Positions 62,725 through 64,000 of a stretch of 64,000 nucleotides of DNA are shown piece after piece. A program made the translations under genes and the position numbers. The stretch comes from Diploscapter coronatus (Eukaryota > Nematoda > Chromadorea > Rhabditida > Rhabditidae): contig OZ038423.1 in the NCBI GenBank assembly GCA_964036155.1, positions 28,411,249-28,475,248 of the forward strand. The letters are read 5' to 3'. The notes under the pieces are model-generated. The model was not told where the DNA came from. It did no database searches and saw only the letters and a program-made list of their open reading frames with translations. The first letter of the stretch is position 1. Each line of letters opens with the position of its first letter.

Positions 62725-62736
62725 GCGCGCGCGCGC
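62725..62736. repeat. (GC)6 dinucleotide repeat
   Basis: Six GC units in otherwise AT-rich DNA, about 490 bases upstream of the OSGIN start. A simple sequence repeat. Confidence 0.8.
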
Positions 62737-64000
62737 TTATTTTATGGGGACATCAGCGCATCAAGGAAAATGATAAAGAGAGCATGTAATTTGAAGAAAA
62801 ATAATGAAAATTTAAGTGATCAAAATTAAAACGTGGCCTATTGAAGCATGACTAAAAACCTCAAACTAGAAGAAGAAGAAGATGAATTTGAATAATTGAG
62901 ACAATGAAAAGAAGAAATAGTACAAGAGAAAATAATAAATTAGAGAACGGTGATAATGAAAAAAATCACAGAAATTAGATGAAAAAGGCTGAAGAAAAAC
63001 GATCAAACAAACTAAAAAGCGAGCATGGACTACACTCGGAATTTTGTTCTTGTTCAATTCCAACAAACATTCTATGAAGTGTCATAAATTAGCCCAGACA
63101 ATTTTCGACCTCTATCTTTCAATACGTGAACCATAGTTCGGAAACGCTAATTGGAACCGACATTTTCCGCAGACAGAAAAATTTATCGGCGAATCAAGAT
63201 GATCGAATTTGGAATTAGTCGTCAGTGCTCTCAAAATGACCAAACTAACTCTGTGTGTCTTACCTTTGAAATGAGAAATACAGTGGCAGAGTCTAAGGAC
63301 GCAGAGTGAAGACACTTCACTCGTAATTCAATTGAATTTAGTTGTAGAGTATTTAGTGCAAAATAATAGGGTTCAAAAGTTTGGAAAAGAGTTACAGTAT
63401 CCTTATTAGAAAATAAGATACGGCAACTTGGATATGGAATAGTATTCTTTAATCACACTGAATTTTTAGGATTTCTTCAGAAAAGAATACTGTACTTTGT
63501 CTTGATCAGAATAAGTCCCTTCTTGAGAAGAATGTGAACTTGACAAAAGTTCATAAAATCAAGGATTCAAGGTTTGAAGGATTGTTGGTCCACGAAGTGT
63601 ACGGTAAATGAACATCAAAACACGATAGTCATGTAAATGATAAGGTTAAAAATCTTAAGAATGAGCGTTTCGTTGGTTATTTAACCGATTAGTAGTTTGC
63701 AGGGAAAAGTCTGAAATTTATTAAAATAAAATTTTATTAAAATTTGAAAAATCAATAATTTAGAACAAGCATAATTTGAAAGTAAGGCACAGAGTTCGCG
63801 AAACGACCGTACATGGCAGGTAAAATCATGATGCATTTTCGAAAGACTTGAAATGAATTTCAAGAATGATAATAATCTTCGACAAATTTGGAAAATTATC
63901 ATAAAACAAACTTCATTGATTTTTGCACTATTTCCCAAATTATAAAGTTCGCATACATTTCTGAAACATAATAATAATGTGATTAAAATTGGAATGTAAC
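62737..64000. other. Gene-free right flank
   Basis: AT-rich sequence with no recognised gene. A strong donor-like site (AAAG then GTAAGAC, minus strand) at about 63265 could end a non-coding first exon of OSGIN or belong to a gene beyond the window, but no partner exon with homology was seen. Confidence 0.45.

Noticed and set aside
1..64000. tRNA, rRNA, CRISPR or operon structures
   Set aside because: No cloverleaf with A and B boxes, no rRNA-like block, and no spaced direct-repeat array was seen. The same-strand genes are several kilobases apart, unlike nematode operons.

Overview
This is eukaryotic DNA, almost certainly from a nematode. It is AT-rich, with many short exons. Nearly every intron ends in the nematode acceptor (TTTTCAG, TTTCCAG or TTTTTAG), and acceptor-like sites lie a few bases before several start codons, as expected for spliced-leader trans-splicing. 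Most introns run from about 150 to 500 bases and a few reach several kilobases, so the gene structure is looser than in Caenorhabditis elegans. I cannot name the genus.

I recognise five protein-coding genes and assembled exon models by hand with consistent reading phase. (1) 5451-9940, minus: a GRASP55/65-type Golgi stacking protein. (2) 10702-17063, plus: CYK-4/MgcRacGAP, the RhoGAP subunit of centralspindlin, divergent from GRASP across about 760 bases. (3) 19274-39530, minus: a K-Cl cotransporter (SLC12 KCC), 29 coding exons, true first coding exon not located. (4) 44501-48598, minus: a DUF4140/DUF4139 protein. (5) 51906-62240, minus: an OSGIN-like flavin-dependent monooxygenase.

Layout: 1-5450 has no recognised gene but holds three hairpin or MITE-like repeats. 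5451-17063 is the divergent GRASP/cyk-4 pair. 17064-19273 is the convergent gap between cyk-4 and the cotransporter. From 19274 to 62240 all three recognised genes are on the minus strand; they are not obviously an operon, because the gaps are several kilobases. 62241-64000 holds OSGIN upstream sequence and a gene-free flank. Long introns of the cotransporter (6.7 kb and 2.5 kb) and of OSGIN (5.0 kb) contain strand-biased purine/pyrimidine tracts and a few open frames of uncertain meaning.

The five genes are conserved housekeeping or physiological genes (Golgi structure, cytokinesis, ion transport, a domain of unknown function, redox). I see no shared pathway and no convincing new multi-gene system. 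The most interesting unexplained items are a small inverted-repeat element present in two related copies 48 kb apart, a candidate alternative first exon of the cotransporter, a GC-AG intron, and two possible plus-strand small coding regions within or upstream of the cotransporter gene.
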